Positions 1 through 12,620 of a DNA stretch of 64,000 nucleotides are shown here, piece by piece; position 1 is the stretch's first letter, and each line of letters opens with the position of its first letter. A program made the position numbers and the translations under genes. The stretch covers positions 11,518,735 to 11,582,734 of the forward strand of contig NC_037593.1 in assembly GCF_003073045.1 (NCBI RefSeq), in the 5' to 3' direction. The DNA comes from Pomacea canaliculata (lineage: Eukaryota > Mollusca > Gastropoda > Architaenioglossa > Ampullariidae). The notes under the pieces are model-generated. The model was not told the origin of the DNA. It did not search any database and saw only the letters and a list, made by a program, of their open reading frames with translations.

Positions 1-2322
1 CAAATCCGTCTTGACATAAAATGCCAGAAATCGGCAAAGCGAACACCGTGCCCAGCTGTGAACCTGTCCAACCGAGACAAGAACCACACAAAGATGTCAG
101 CAAGACAGTAAAAACTTATTTTAGCAGTGTTTATTTTGTTGTGCAATGAATATGTTTACGCTTCCTTATTCATTTTAGCAACATTCTGTGGAAGCTTCTG
201 ACACCTTCACGCTAATTAATCTACATTTATTTATCAATTTGTTTTAATTGAGACCATCTTTTGTGAAACAGACCTATGAGGGAAAGTAGAAACATATTCT
301 AAAACATAGGCTGGTTTACCTCCGTAGCTGAAAGCAACTGATTTGCTGCGTTCATAGACCGGCGACCACACTCCCCACATGGAGTGCATGGCAGGAAAGG
401 TCACAGCCTGCGACATAACATCATAACCTGCTGAGGTCAAGCCTTCTAGAAAAACTCGTCGATTTGAAAATACAAATCACGTTATCGGGCCGAAGTTACT
501 ATTAACATGTTAGCTCCTGTTTGTGTCTGTAATCATAATGCGACCTTTGGGCAATGTACATTAACTCGAAGTTGCTATAACATAGAGAGAGCTGGCCACA
601 GAATATGTCACTGACCTCCCCGATGCCCTCCAGCACGCGCACGGCCACCACGACACCAACACCAGCGCGAGCAGCCAATGGGGTCACCAAGGTTAACACG
701 GAGGTGCACAGGAGGCCGTACCCAAACAGTCGTTTACCTCCGATTCTCCCGGCCAGCCAGCCACCCGGAATCTGCGTCACGACATACCCGTAGAAGAAGG
801 CCCCGAGTATCAGCCCTTGCGTCTTCTCGTCCCAGTCGAACTCTCCTGTCTGTACACGAGACCGGCCGCACTGAGCTTAACACTGTCTTAGAGATTATGT
901 AACTGAGGAATACGTTTGAGTCTTTAAATTATGACTCACATTGCACAAACTATAATTAAACGAATTCATATTATAAGTGATGATTTATCTTGTTGATGTA
1001 TTTACCTTGTGTATAAAATAAGGAATTACTTAGAGAGAAACGGACACAATAATAACAAATACTTTTCTTTTCCTTTTAACTCACAATGGTTACAACATCT
1101 AAACTATTATCGTTAATTTATAGTTTGTCTCTCTGTGTTTCTATGTGTCTGTATATTTCTGTAACATTTATTTGTTTCCATCTGGACACTTACTGAGGTA
1201 GTTGAGGTCGAGTTGGTGTTGTTTGCTTTCGTCGGTTCTGGACACTCCTCAGTAACACTAGCATTCTCCTTTGTGGTAGAATTGACCATGGAAACTATGG
1301 CAACGCTCAGGTTGGCCCGCAGACAGTACACGTTGAAGAAGCCGAGGAAGGACATGAAGGTGAGTATATATCGGGCTGGTATGTAGTACCGACCTTCTGT
1401 TGACACAAACAGAAAGCTCAGCTCTGTGTCTTACCCATTGTACACAACATCCACCTGCATCAAAATAACGGCTGATCCATCTTAGCGTCTATTTTACTTT
1501 GTATCTTTTTAATCTAACATTTTATTTCATTCATTCACACCATCAGGGGCATGTAGAAGTTTTAGATGTACACAATCAACGGTTAACGCATACATAGCTT
1601 TAATAAACTTAAACAGATAAAAGATATGTAAAAGTAAATACAATTCAACACAAAATTGTGTTATATGATAACGCGTAACAACCATATTAATGTCTAAAAT
1701 AGCATTAACTTTTGTACCACATTATCATGTGCTAATGGCATTACTTAGCAAAGCCATCACAAATAATATTTATAAATTGTACAAATGTTTTCAGTAAATG
1801 CTTTTCAGTAAAGCAGAAAAGATTATTAGGAAAGAAAGAGAAAATGAATGAGACCAAGTCTTGATGATTGTAAAACAAATATCAAAAGTGCATGTCCTGA
1901 AAGTAATACCATTCTCTCACAAAGTGAAACAACTTTTTGAGCAAAGCTTAGGCCTGTTAGTATTACAACAAGGTATAACCCCCAAATCTCCCACTACCGT
2001 TCTATCGTGCATTTTTTAATTTACAGACTTACTAAAGAGCAGCAGACATTTTGAAGACTCATATAACTCTGTACACACGTAGAGAATACTCGTAGGTACT
2101 TATCCACAATATAATTAATAAATTTCCAGGTTTATTTTTAACTTTATATTTCTTACTATGGCACTGGACTCAATATTTTCACAGGAAACATAATGAGGTG
2201 AATATTGTAAGAGCTTTAGGGGAGATAACTCTTACTGTACCTTCGCGACCGTTTGGTTTCTCGTCCACGTGAAGTCTGACATCCTTTGTATTGCCTTTGC
2301 TCTTTGTTTTACCGTCCTCCAT
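1..2322 (-). CDS. SLC17-family anion transporter, 5' half (partial, runs off left edge)
   Basis: Five exons with canonical splice sites and matching phases: 2322-2241 (start ATG), 1396-1194, 849-616, 407-320 and 63 to beyond position 1. The N-terminus is hydrophilic and lysine-rich. The first membrane segment follows with the family motif [19 protein letters not shown] (about residues 41-59), then a luminal loop rich in NxS/T sites. After that come [50 protein letters not shown] and, in the last visible exon, [13 protein letters not shown]. These are hallmarks of the sialin / vesicular glutamate / Na-phosphate SLC17 group of major-facilitator transporters, which move organic anions using H+ or membrane potential. 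The substrate cannot be told from this half. The exon 3 acceptor is taken as CAG at 851-850 because it keeps phase 0 with exon 2. Roughly 225 residues are visible of about 480-550 usual. A non-coding 5' exon may end at a CAG|GTACGG donor at 3037. Confidence 0.93.
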
Positions 2323-5294
2323 CACGTGCATCTAGATGAAGATTTTCTGAAAAGACAAAACACCAGACACTTGTTGAACGTGTGTTAGAATTTGTTCCCT
2401 TGGATCACTCTTTTTAACTATATATGTAGATACACGTTTTTCTTATTGTTTTAATCTTAGAGCACAAAGAAAGAAAAAAGTACTTTTTATATTTTCTGCT
2501 GTTGTTTTTTATTTCATGTTTTAGACATATCAGTACCATGACATCACAGCCAGGCCAGCATTTACTGCCCCGATCAAAGGACAGACTTCACAAACTAAAG
2601 ACGATAATCAACTCGTAAGTATTTATTTTCATTAAGAAGATCGATCTTCTTACCAATCGAATCCAAACGGCGGCTCTTGTGATCCACAAGATGAAGGTGG
2701 GTCTACCTTGCTGAACGCAAGCTGTAAGAAAAGTATCGCAATACACTTTTGCTAACAACATTGTTGTCATTAATTAATCAATAATCAGGTAGGTGGGAGA
2801 GAAAAGTAACTCATTTCTGTAACTTAAAAGTCATTTTATATCTGAGGACAGAAGCATTAAGAAATCAGGGACTGTGTGCTGTGTGTTGGTAAAACAACTC
2901 GTTGCTCAATAAACAGTATATAGGTTTCTGTCCCCATCCCCCCAAAATAAACATCTGTCTCCTTTGGAAGGAGAGGATTCAATAGATTTGAACACACCTG
3001 TTACACAAAAGGAAAAGTGAAGAGATCTGACCGTACCTGAGAGACAACATAGATGATAGTCAGACACTGTTCCGGTGTTATTCCAAAAGCGAGATCACGA
3101 AGAAGTGTGCAATGAACTCTACAAAATCTTTCTCACGACTTAATCTGAGTATCTCTCCTTCTCTCCAGCTACTACTGAGGCAGCAAGCGTGTGGAAGGAG
3201 AATACCTACAAAACACCTCGCCGGGGGAATGTGTTGACATAAGTGGTCGTCAGTCGAAAACCAGGACTAAGATAATAACAGTCCGTGAGCTCACCTTGAG
3301 GCCCTGACAGTGTTTATCTGTCACTTAACTTCTTTTACACATCTACCTTTCTCACTAGTCAACTCTTTCTTTCCCTAGTTTGTCCCCATTACTCTATTTT
3401 GTACCATATCAGTGCACAGGTTTAATAAGACAACTTGGTTTCTGATGGATACTGAAATTGCTGCTTTAGAAATGTTTAATCTCCTTGTTACCAACAGAGA
3501 AGCAATCAAACCAATCGGCGTATATTTGTCGGACTAAAAGTATGTACTGGAGATTCATGCAGGTAAATAAACCAGTTAGAAAGTTTTTATGTCTTACACT
3601 ATGTCATCATCAGCCATCATTATTGATGAAAGAGTAACAAGCACAATCGTCACGTGATAGTCTGACCTTTATCAGACAGACTTGGTGTCGCATGGCGCTC
3701 TGCCGCTTATCAGACATTGGCATCCTTGAAAAATATCCTGAAATTATTGTTTTTCAGAGAATTGTCCAGCTGATGGCACTTTGCAAACGTTTTTTTTTCC
3801 TTGTATTTCACTCATAAAAGCTCACAACAAGCTCAATGTCGTTTTTTTCCAGCTCAGCTTTATGCAACTACTCGTGTCCTTGACCACCTGTGATGTCGGT
3901 ACACTGGTGTTTACACTGACGATAACTGCGTGTTAACGGGATCAGCAATCAGAACGTGTCACAACTTATCGAGTATTAACAGTGGGAAAAACGATGGTCA
4001 ACACCATCACAACATACAGATGTATCAAGTGTATCATGCTATGATGCCACTAAGAAACTAAACAAATGTAAACAGTAAAAGCTCAATTGTAAATTGAAAA
4101 GAAATCGTACCTTTTGTTTTGCCTTTTGTTTAAGAACACATTTTATTTCCAACTTGTGTAGGATCGGCTGAGTAAACCTTGATAAAAGAACTGATGTCGA
4201 TTTGCAGGAGGAAGAAAGCCTTAGCGATGAAAGCAGCGATACTGAAAACAAGACGATGACACATACCTGGGAGAGCGACGATGTGGACAATGATGCAAGA
4301 AAATGTGGAGATAACTAAGATACTTGAGGTCTCCTGGCTGCACATTTTCTGTTGGACTCGTGTGCAAAGACACCTGATTATCATGATGGGCTGTTTATCC
4401 ATAAGACAGGTGCTCTCTCTTCCCACGAGATCAATAATTAAATAAAAAAAAAAAACAGAAAGCAAGGCTCATTATCAGTTTGATAATATAAATCTCATAT
4501 ATTACGATTGTTGTCTTGACTAGACAAAGAGACTCTCCTCTGAAGTGACTAAAGGAAATTTACAGAACTATGTCACCCAGTTCCGAAAATAAAGGTGCAT
4601 TAAAAATGTGGAGCTCTATATTCTCAACCTACCCGAGATATGCACTAGGGTCACATTTCTATTTCAGTTTCAAGTAGATACACGTATAATCGTTTGTATT
4701 AACTTCATCTGTTCTTGATGACTTCCACTTAAAATAAGATAACAAATTAAGACCGCACTTCATATAATCAATTTCCTTTAACTGTGACTTTGTGTCTGAT
4801 GGCTTCGTCAGTGTAGTTACCGACATTGTCACCGTCGCTACAGATAACGCCTGTTGGAGGTTAAAAATGTCGGCCATGTAGCGATAACACTGGGCCTAGT
4901 TGAGCATCTTAGTGGGAAATATCACCGAAAGGTTTCGCAGATCAGTGGCCTTTGAAGTAGTCAATGTTTTTTGACACTGAGACAACACTTAACATACGAT
5001 AACAGCACGTGCTATGAGTAGCGCGAGAAATCAGCTGCACATACTTTCACGAGAATGTCAGCAATAGAAAGGTCAAAGGTTACTTATTATCTGCCTGTGC
5101 ATTGCATGTTCAAATTAGAAAACAAAATCATGTAAAGGCAAATACATTATGATATAAAAAGAAAATAATCATGTTTAAAAGATTTCATCAGATTACTAAA
5201 TATTGAAGCCAGATCAATTACACACTCTCTATCTCTCTCACACAATTACACTAGTATGTTATAACACGTGTTTAAAAAAAAAGGCAAAAGATTT
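2323..5294. other. Upstream flank of the SLC17 gene, no coding exon recognised
   Basis: This AT-rich stretch lies upstream of the transporter start codon. A good minus-strand donor at 3037-3035 makes a non-coding first exon around 3037-3200 plausible. Short open frames near 4.0-4.9 kb match nothing I recognise and have no convincing splice context. I see no RNA gene or repeat here. Confidence 0.4.
5274..5289 (-). terminator. RNA polymerase III terminator T-tracts for the 5S gene
   Basis: Read on the minus strand, a TTTT tract at 5289-5286 lies 6 nt past the 5S 3' end. It is followed by a run of nine T at 5282-5274. Runs of four or more T terminate Pol III. The pairing of a proximal short and a distal long tract fits an active or recently active gene. 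Confidence 0.8.
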
Positions 5295-5412
5295 GCCTAC
5301 AGCACCCGGTGTTCCCAGGCGGTCACCCATCCAAGTACTAACCGGGCCCGACGTTGCTTAACTTCGGTGATCGGACGAGAACCGGTGTGTTCAACGTGGT
5401 ATGGCCGTAGGC
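5295..5412 (-). rRNA. 5S ribosomal RNA gene, full length (118 bp)
   Basis: On the minus strand the sequence begins GCCTACGGCCATACCACG and ends GGGTGCTGTAGGC, so the termini pair to form helix I. The internal Pol III control region is present: a box A-like AAGTTAAGCAACGTCGGGCC and a box C with TTGGATGGGTGACC. The body (CCGATCACCGAAGTTAAGC, GGTTAGTACTTGGATGGG) is the conserved metazoan 5S core, and the version with CACCGAAGTTAAGCAACGT is the one I associate with molluscs. T-tracts lie just downstream. Only one copy is visible. It could be an isolated functional gene or one dispersed member of a family whose main array is elsewhere. Confidence 0.96.
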
Positions 5413-5520
5413 GACGAAAGCAGCATTACAAAGCTTTATAAAACAGCCGCACACTCACTGACAGAGACTATAGCAGCGAAGGATCAGAATTTACAAGTAT
5501 ACAGGAGACAACCCCCAGAG

Positions 5521-7583
5521 CTCGCTCGCTCGCTCACTCACTCACTCACTCACTCACTCACTCACTCACTCACTCACTCACTCACTCACTCACTCACTCA
5601 CTCACTCACTCACTCACTCACTCACTCACTCACTCACTCACTCACTCACTCACTCACTCACTCACTCACTCACTCACTCACTCACTCACTCACTCACTCA
5701 CTCACTCACTCACTCACTCACTCACTCACTCACTCACTCACTCACTCACTCACTCACTCACTCACTCACTCACTCACTCACTCACTCACTCACTCACTCA
5801 CTCACTCACTCACTCACTCACTCACTCACTCACTCACTCACTCACTCACTCACTCACTCACTCACTCACTCACTCACTCACTCACTCACTCACTCACTCA
5901 CTCACTCACTCACTCACTCACTCACTCACTCACTCACTCACTCACTCACTCACTCACTCACTCACTCACTCACTCACTCACTCACTCACTCACTCACTCA
6001 CTCACTCACTCACTCACTCACTCACTCACTCACTCACTCACTCACTCACTCACTCACTCACTCACTCACTCACTCACTCACTCACTCACTCACTCACTCA
6101 CTCACTCACTCACTCACTCACTCACTCACTCACTCACTCACTCACTCACTCACTCACTCACTCACTCACTCACTCACTCACTCACTCACTCACTCACTCA
6201 CTCACTCACTCACTCACTCACTCACTCACTCACTCACTCACTCACTCACTCACTCACTCACTCACTCACTCACTCACTCACTCACTCACTCACTCACTCA
6301 CTCACTCACTCACTCACTCACTCACTCACTCACTCACTCACTCACTCACTCACTCACTCACTCACTCACTCACTCACTCATCACTCACTCACTCACTCAC
6401 TCACTCACTCACTCACTCACTCACTCACTCACTCACTCACTCACTCACTCACTCACTCACTCACTCACTCACTCACTCACTCACTCACTCACTCACTCAC
6501 TCACTCACTCACTCACTCACTCACTCACTCACTCACTCACTCACTCACTCACTCACTCACTCACTCACTCACTCACTCACTCACTCACTCACTCACTCAC
6601 TCACTCACTCACTCACTCACTCACTCACTCACTCACCACTCACTCACTCACTCACTCACTCACTCACTCACTCACTCACTCACTCACTCACTCACTCACT
6701 CACTCACTCACTCACTCACTCACTCACACTCACTCACTCACTCACTCACTCACTCACTCACTCACTCACTCACTCACTCACTCACTCACTCACTCACTCA
6801 CTCACTCACTCACTCACTCACTCACTCACTCACTCACTCACTCACTCACTCACTCACTCACTCACTCACTCACTCACTCACTCACTCACTCACTCACTCA
6901 CTCACTCACTCACTCACTCACTCACTCACTCACTCACTCACTCACTCACTCACTCACTCACTCACTCACTCACTCACTCACTCACTCACTCACTCACTCA
7001 CTCACTCACTCACTCACTCACTCACTCACTCACTCACTCACTCACTCACTCACTCACTCACTCACTCACTCACTCACTCACTCACTCACTCACTCACTCA
7101 CTCACTCACTCACTCACATCACTCACTCACTCACTCACTCACTCACTCACTCACTCACTCACTCACTCACTCACTCACTCACTCACTCACTCACTCACTC
7201 ACTCACTCACTCACTCACTCACTCACTCACTCACTCACTCACTCACTCACTCACTCACTCACTCACTCACTCACTCACTCACTCACTCACTCACTCACTC
7301 ACTCACTCACTCACTCACTCACTCACTCACTCACTCACTCACTCACTCACTCACTCACTCACTCACTCACTCACTCACTCACTCACTCACTCACTCACTC
7401 ACTCACTCACTCACTCACTCACTCACTCACTCACTCACTCACTCACTCACTCACTCACTCACTCACTCACTCACTCACTCACTCACTCACTCACTCACTC
7501 ACTCACTCACTCACTCACTCACTCACTCACTCACTCACTCACTCACTCACTCACTCACTCACTCACTCACTCACTCACTCACT
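5521..7583. repeat. ACTC tetranucleotide satellite, about 515 copies
   Basis: After three CTCG units the sequence becomes (CTCA)n for about 2.06 kb. Only four visible breaks of register occur, near 6380, 6637, 6727 and 7117. Because 4 and 3 are coprime and no CTCA frame contains a stop, the plus strand reads as one long Ser-Leu-Thr-His polypeptide. The minus strand (TGAG)n has TGA in every frame. It is simple-sequence DNA, not a gene. It starts 109 bp beyond the 5' end of the 5S gene. Confidence 0.97.
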
Positions 7584-9634
7584 TTTTTGATTTGTCACTG
7601 TCAGATTTGAACACACCACCTTTCAGTCTTCAGACCTCGTTGGTAGCCACCAGGCTATACAGCCGTTAGCAAACAACGTGTCTAAAGTTCGTGAAGAAGT
7701 CAAGTTCGCCGTTTACACCAATGAACAAATCCGCTGAACCGAGACGCACACGCCCCAGAACCGGTGACGTCATCGACAACGAGGCTGCTGTTAACGAAGA
7801 TGACTAGTGCACGACGGACCACGAACACCCTGCCAGGAACACACACGTCATACTCAATGGATTGAACAAGATCGGAGTGACAGACGGCAACAACCTACCC
7901 GATCCTCTCCCCTCCAGACATCATTGTACGCGTTGTCAGAGTTGCCTGCCCAGTCAATGGAGGACATCGAAAACGGACTACAGTACCTACAAAGAACACC
8001 AACAAGAAATAAGTGACAAGATGGCCCGGCCCTCCACAGTTCATGACAATTGCTATCCCGTAATGTCGAGGGACTTTGTGTGGACGGCAAGACACAAGCA
8101 AGACAAGGGAGAGAATAAGTTCCACTGACACAGTGACTACGCGACACTAGGCCGCGACACGAGGTGTCCGTGCTAACGGTCACCAGGACACTGCACGGGA
8201 CTCACCCGTGAAAATATTTCACATCTTCAACTGCGACATCGAAGGTTTGCTCGTGAAAACACACTATCCTGGCTTTGTACAAAGCATTAACGTGTTTGTT
8301 ATTGTGTCTTACAGACATTGCTTGACGTCAGCAGTACACTGCAATGTTTCTCTGACTTCCAACGATACTTCAGTCCTTCTTCGACACTTACATCGCAAGG
8401 AAGAGCTGCCGGCCGATATCCTTGTTTTAGTAAAAAATGTATTTCATAAGTTTTTGCATAGACTGCAGTGTACGGTTGACAATTTGATTTTATTGCAATT
8501 TGACACCGAGTTTAACGAGAAAAGTTCTGGACTTAAACCCACAGATGAAACGCAGGGTTCGGAGACAGACCAGGAGGAGATCGATCCTCGGCCCAGAACC
8601 GGATCCGCTGGGGTGGTATGGTTGCGGCACTAGGAGGACAAAGAAGACTAAAAAGATAAGTGGGTTTGTGTGTGTGTGTGCTGCTTCCACCATTTTGTAA
8701 GTCTATGATCATGTTGAAAGCACAGTTACATCTGGACTTACAGGCCTACCACAGAGACGTTAATATTCGAATACCACTTCTACCTACCACAGCGTTCTCA
8801 TGGCAACCTACTATTTCTACCTACGCATCTGCTTTTGTAACATCATTTCTCATCTCCATGTCTTCCCCAGAAGCACATTTCCCCGAGTTCCTCGACCATC
8901 TCACCGGAACATGGAGATGAAGCTGAGTTTGTAAGGTGGCCAGTGACAAATCACTGTCATGTGACCCCCAGCTTTCATGCTCGTTGACCAACGATGACCT
9001 CGCCACCAGCTCTGTCCATTTTTCACGGTTCCTCAAAGCCCCATGGGGAGTTAATCACACCAGCGCTGTCCACACTTTCCATGTATCCTCCTCCCTGTAT
9101 CTTTCCTCTTCTTCGGTATTCTCTTCTCCACTTTCCTTATTGTTTGGGCATCGTGGTGTTGATTCCCTCTCCGATTTAAAACAAATGATATCACAGATGG
9201 TTGGCCTCTTCGAAAGTGAGACGTTTGCGATTTCTTTGTGGCTGTCGAACCTTTGCAGTCAGATGTTCCGAAATGTTCGTAAAGGAGACATATACCCACG
9301 GAGCTGGCGCAATCACAAAGACATTTCTCAGCGAGAAAATCGCTCTTGGTGGAGATCAGTGGCGGGCAAACAGTTGAAATGCGCTCTGGGAGAGACAGGT
9401 TGCATCAATTCGGCATTAATGTCCTCCGCCGTCTTAACTACAAAGACAGGCTGGAAGATGTGTATGTGTGTGATGGAGGAAATGTGTATTTTTGATCACC
9501 TTTCAGAGACCGCTGGACACAGGATCTGTTTTGTCATGTGAAGTATGCCTTTGCTGTGAATGTGATTTGTGAACGAGTGAGCAGGTAGATAAGCCGCGCG
9601 TCGTGCCAAGCACTAAATCTCAGGTCACAAGAGT
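7584..9634. other. Intergenic stretch, no gene recognised
   Basis: Several overlapping open frames exist on both strands, the longest about 200 codons at 8936-9541 plus. None shows a recognisable domain, a compact splice structure or codon bias. A perfect CRE (TGACGTCA) occurs at 7765-7772. The minus strand near 9000-9300 has a short protein-like stretch (WTELVARSS) that vaguely recalls LINE-derived text, but I cannot support an element. Confidence 0.35.
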
Positions 9635-9740
9635 GGCAAGTGACAGAGGCTCAAGGGGAGGCAAGTGACAGAGGCTCAAGGGGAGGCAAGTGACAGAGGC
9701 TCAAGGGGAGGCAAGTGACAGAGGCTCAAGGGGAGGCAAG
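9635..9740. repeat. 25-bp tandem repeat, four copies plus a partial fifth
   Basis: The unit begins GGCAAGTGACAGAGGCTCAA and repeats every 25 bp at 9635, 9660, 9685 and 9710, with the start of a fifth at 9735. The full copies are essentially identical, so expansion is recent. Confidence 0.95.
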
Positions 9741-9770
9741 CGTGACGACAGCGCACCACATACCGCGCAT

Positions 9771-10012
9771 CACGTGCCGCTCGAGCTGCAGCACGCTTCC
9801 TGACCTTGACTCTATTACTTTTGACGCTGCAAGAGTACATTACGTCATTCTGTGTTGTGACGTCATTCCTTCTGTCGAACGAACCTTGTGCTGACGTCGC
9901 GTGACCCACAGCCCTGTCCGTTGTACAAAAGTCATTCAAACTGTCACGTGGCAGTTGTTTCCTTTATATTTAACCTTGGTTTTCGGTGTTTGTTTACATG
10001 AAGTATCACGTG
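9771..10012. promoter_or_regulatory. Cluster of CRE-like and CACGTG E-box sites
   Basis: Within about 240 bp there are three CACGTG E-boxes (9771-9776, 9945-9950, 10007-10012), a perfect CRE TGACGTCA at 9858-9865, and CRE half or near sites at 9841-9847 and 9892-9899. A TATA-like TTTATATTTA lies at 9963-9972. The density is high for random DNA. No gene start is identified on either side, so promoter or enhancer status is a guess. Confidence 0.35.
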
Positions 10013-11500
10013 GTCATTTCGCAGACAAACAACTCTATCTTGCTCTCCCAGAATCAACAGTTTCTAGTGATGTGAAATAAAAACAGTAAATAACAACAGC
10101 TTTTGAAGTAATGCTAGGCTCTTGGTTTAAAAAAAATCAGTCCATTATCATGAAAATGTGAGAGTGGTGATTCTTACTTTGTCTAGTGTCTAAGCTTTTT
10201 ATTTTGTTGTTGTTCAATAATAATAATTAATATAAATTTTATTATTATTTTTTATACTTATTATTATTGATGATGATATTGTACCAATAAAATAGAGATG
10301 CAAGACATGGAGTCCACAGCAAACTTATTCTCGCGCGTGTGTGTAGTGTTTTATTTTGTTTATTTGTGTGTAAGTGCTTTCCTATTCACCCCTTCTTCTC
10401 TCTCATTTTTATCATTACGCTGTCTTCCAAATGTACATTTTGCACGCGCGCACACACACACCGATTAGATTATCTCTCTCTTTTTCTCTCTATTAAATTA
10501 TCCTCAGATTCGCATTGCCCACAATGGTGTCTGGTGAGCACGTTTTCGTAATGAAGCTGGTAAAAGAATTTTATTTATTGCAAATCGAAAGACTCCTCTC
10601 CTGGAAAAACAAAACAAAACAAAAAAAAACAACAACAAAAAACAAACAAACAACAAACAAGCAAGCACACACACACACAATCACACGCACATATACACAC
10701 ATTCTTTCTCTCCTCACAAACAACGCGATCACCCACGATGCTACCGCGGCTGCAGGGCGGCGGGTCGAAGAGGACCGCTGGATGATGAAGATAATGTATG
10801 GTCGACGTGGGACTGGCTGTCCCAGCAGACTAGGCCAGGACAGTTACAAACTTTTCAGAGATGCGGAGACAAAGAGGGGTCTGAGTTTACCGAGACCTCC
10901 AACTGACTGGCCTCGCTTGCCCCCGGAGAGACAGGCCACTGTGTGTGTGTGTGGGTGTGTGCGTGCGTGGATGAGAGAGAGAGAGAGGGTGTGTGTGTTC
11001 TAGAGAGTGAGCGTTCTCTCTCTCTCTTTCAAGTCACACTGGAGGGGTGCACGCATGTGTGTGTAAGAAAGAGCAAGATCACATTAAAAGAAATCCGTGA
11101 TGACGCCCAATAAATAAATAACTAAATCATTATTCACCTTTCGATTTGTAACCGCATAAAATTCTAGAATGTGGAAAGGGATGGACTGCGGGTCAGGATT
11201 CATATGAAGACTGTTTTTCTACTCTCACCATCATGACAAGTGATCACTTGTTAGGATTTTCGAAACAAGTGAGATCACATCAGAGTATGAAAAATATCAG
11301 TCTCATCAAAATAACCGACCTGAGGTCACTTGTAGGCGGCCATCTGGATGCACATCAAACACATGAACAGATGGCTGGCTTTATGCTTACAAACACTACC
11401 TGATGGAACATTACATGTGGAAACACAGTGGCTAGTCAAGCAGCTAGTCTATCATGACTTTGGCTTGAGTTTGTACTGAGCAACGCAAGCACTCGTAACC
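10013..11500. other. Intergenic simple-sequence-rich DNA
   Basis: This stretch contains AT-rich DNA, CAAA-rich runs near 10610-10665, CA/CACG runs near 10445-10460 and 10665-10700, and GT and GA dinucleotide tracts at 10935-11025. No coding exon or RNA gene is recognisable. Confidence 0.4.
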
Positions 11501-11612
11501 AAGCTAGCTATGTGCTAGCATAATGCTAGGCATGGCCAGGATGAACAGACAAACAAACAAGCTAGCTATGTGCTAGCATAATGCTAGGCATGGCCAGGGT
11601 TAACAGATAAAC
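11501..11612. repeat. 58-bp direct tandem duplication
   Basis: AAGCTAGCTATGTGCTAGCA starts at 11501 and again at 11559, and the similarity continues through GGCATGGCCAGG. The unit contains CTAGC palindromes. It is a two-copy tandem duplication with a few differences at the 3' side. Confidence 0.92.
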
Positions 11613-12119
11613 ATGAATAAATGAGCGAAGTAGTTTACTGGCATGGACTCCTGTAGCCTACTGGCCGAAGTGGCTCATCATGTCTAGAGTACGTCCCGTG
11701 GAAAGCGGAATCAAAGCTTTCCCTCCGCCACATTTACATCTGTAAGCTTTAAATAGCTCCTTATAAATCAGGTAGCCACTTTTATTTTTACTGAAAAGAA
11801 TGAGTAGGATGGAGAGTGGGGGTGGGGTGGGTAAGCAGAATCCTATCCACAGGCCACAAACCAGTGACCATATGCAGTAACTTCCAGAACACGAAGTCTA
11901 CCCTTATTCTAAGGGGTGACTAATACATTTACTTTTGCATTATCCTAACATAAAAAATTCCATTTAAAATGAAAGAAAAACTGGATAAAAAATAAAAAGA
12001 CGTTAAATGAACAATGTCAGTGACACTAACTCAGATGAAGTGATGATCCAGACATTTTAGAGTTGGCTAATATCGATGCAGTCTTGGCTTGCATCACATT
12101 AGAATGCTAAATTTTGATT

Positions 12120-12620
12120 GCCCGAGGGTAGTCACGTGACCGTGGTGACGGGCCTGGCGACCTACCCGGTCGTAAAATATGCGGCGTTCAATCGGAGCGC
12201 CAGTTGAGAAGGTGAAGAAATGGGTGATTTACCAGTCGACACACCACGTGACCTATCAGACACGCGCGCGCAGCAATCAGCGGAAGGGGGTAGGGGTTCG
12301 GTTACCAATTAGGTCGGGGAGTGCCGGCGATTAGCTGCCGAGCCTTGCACCTTGGCCCAGTGGGCCGCGGGCGGACCGCAAGTCAAACAAGTGTGCCGCG
12401 CGAGGACCGCGCCAGTGCACGTGCGACGCGTGGCGACACGGTGCGCCTAATGAGGCGGTCAGCCTCGTGCCGCGAGGGGGCGCCCGTGCACCAGACCTGA
12501 CGTCGGGCTGTTGTGCGGCGTCAAAAGTTGCAGCAGCTCGTCGAACGCCGCCGACCTCGGGTCCGAGTCCCCGATGTACCACTCCCGTGCACCCACCCAG
12601 CCTCAAACATCCTCAATAGC
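12120..12620. promoter_or_regulatory. CpG- and GC-rich block, candidate promoter or island
   Basis: In an otherwise AT-rich window this half kilobase is rich in GC and CpG. It carries E-boxes at 12133-12138 (inside the palindrome GTCACGTGAC), near 12246 and near 12418. The minus strand has a T-rich acceptor-like sequence ending TTTTGCCAG near 12625 and stop-free stretches, but every frame I followed closes quickly. Candidate island promoter for a gene I cannot identify. Confidence 0.3.

Noticed and set aside
5401-7590. A 729-codon open frame of Ser-Leu-Thr-His repeats
   Set aside because: It is the inevitable reading of (CTCA)n, which has no stop in any plus frame. The apparent start lies inside the antisense of the 5S gene.
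8936-9541. A 201-codon plus-strand frame
   Set aside because: No recognisable motif, no homologous copy in the window, and competing frames on the other strand. Not supportable as a gene.
9771-12138. Short CACGTG/TGACGTCA palindromes as possible CRISPR or phage-like sites
   Set aside because: This is animal nuclear DNA. No repeat-spacer periodicity occurs anywhere in the window.
12331-12606. Minus-strand frames in the CpG-rich block, including a protein-like EWYIGDSDP stretch
   Set aside because: Stops lie close on both sides and no acceptor gives the right phase. GC-rich DNA produces such frames easily.
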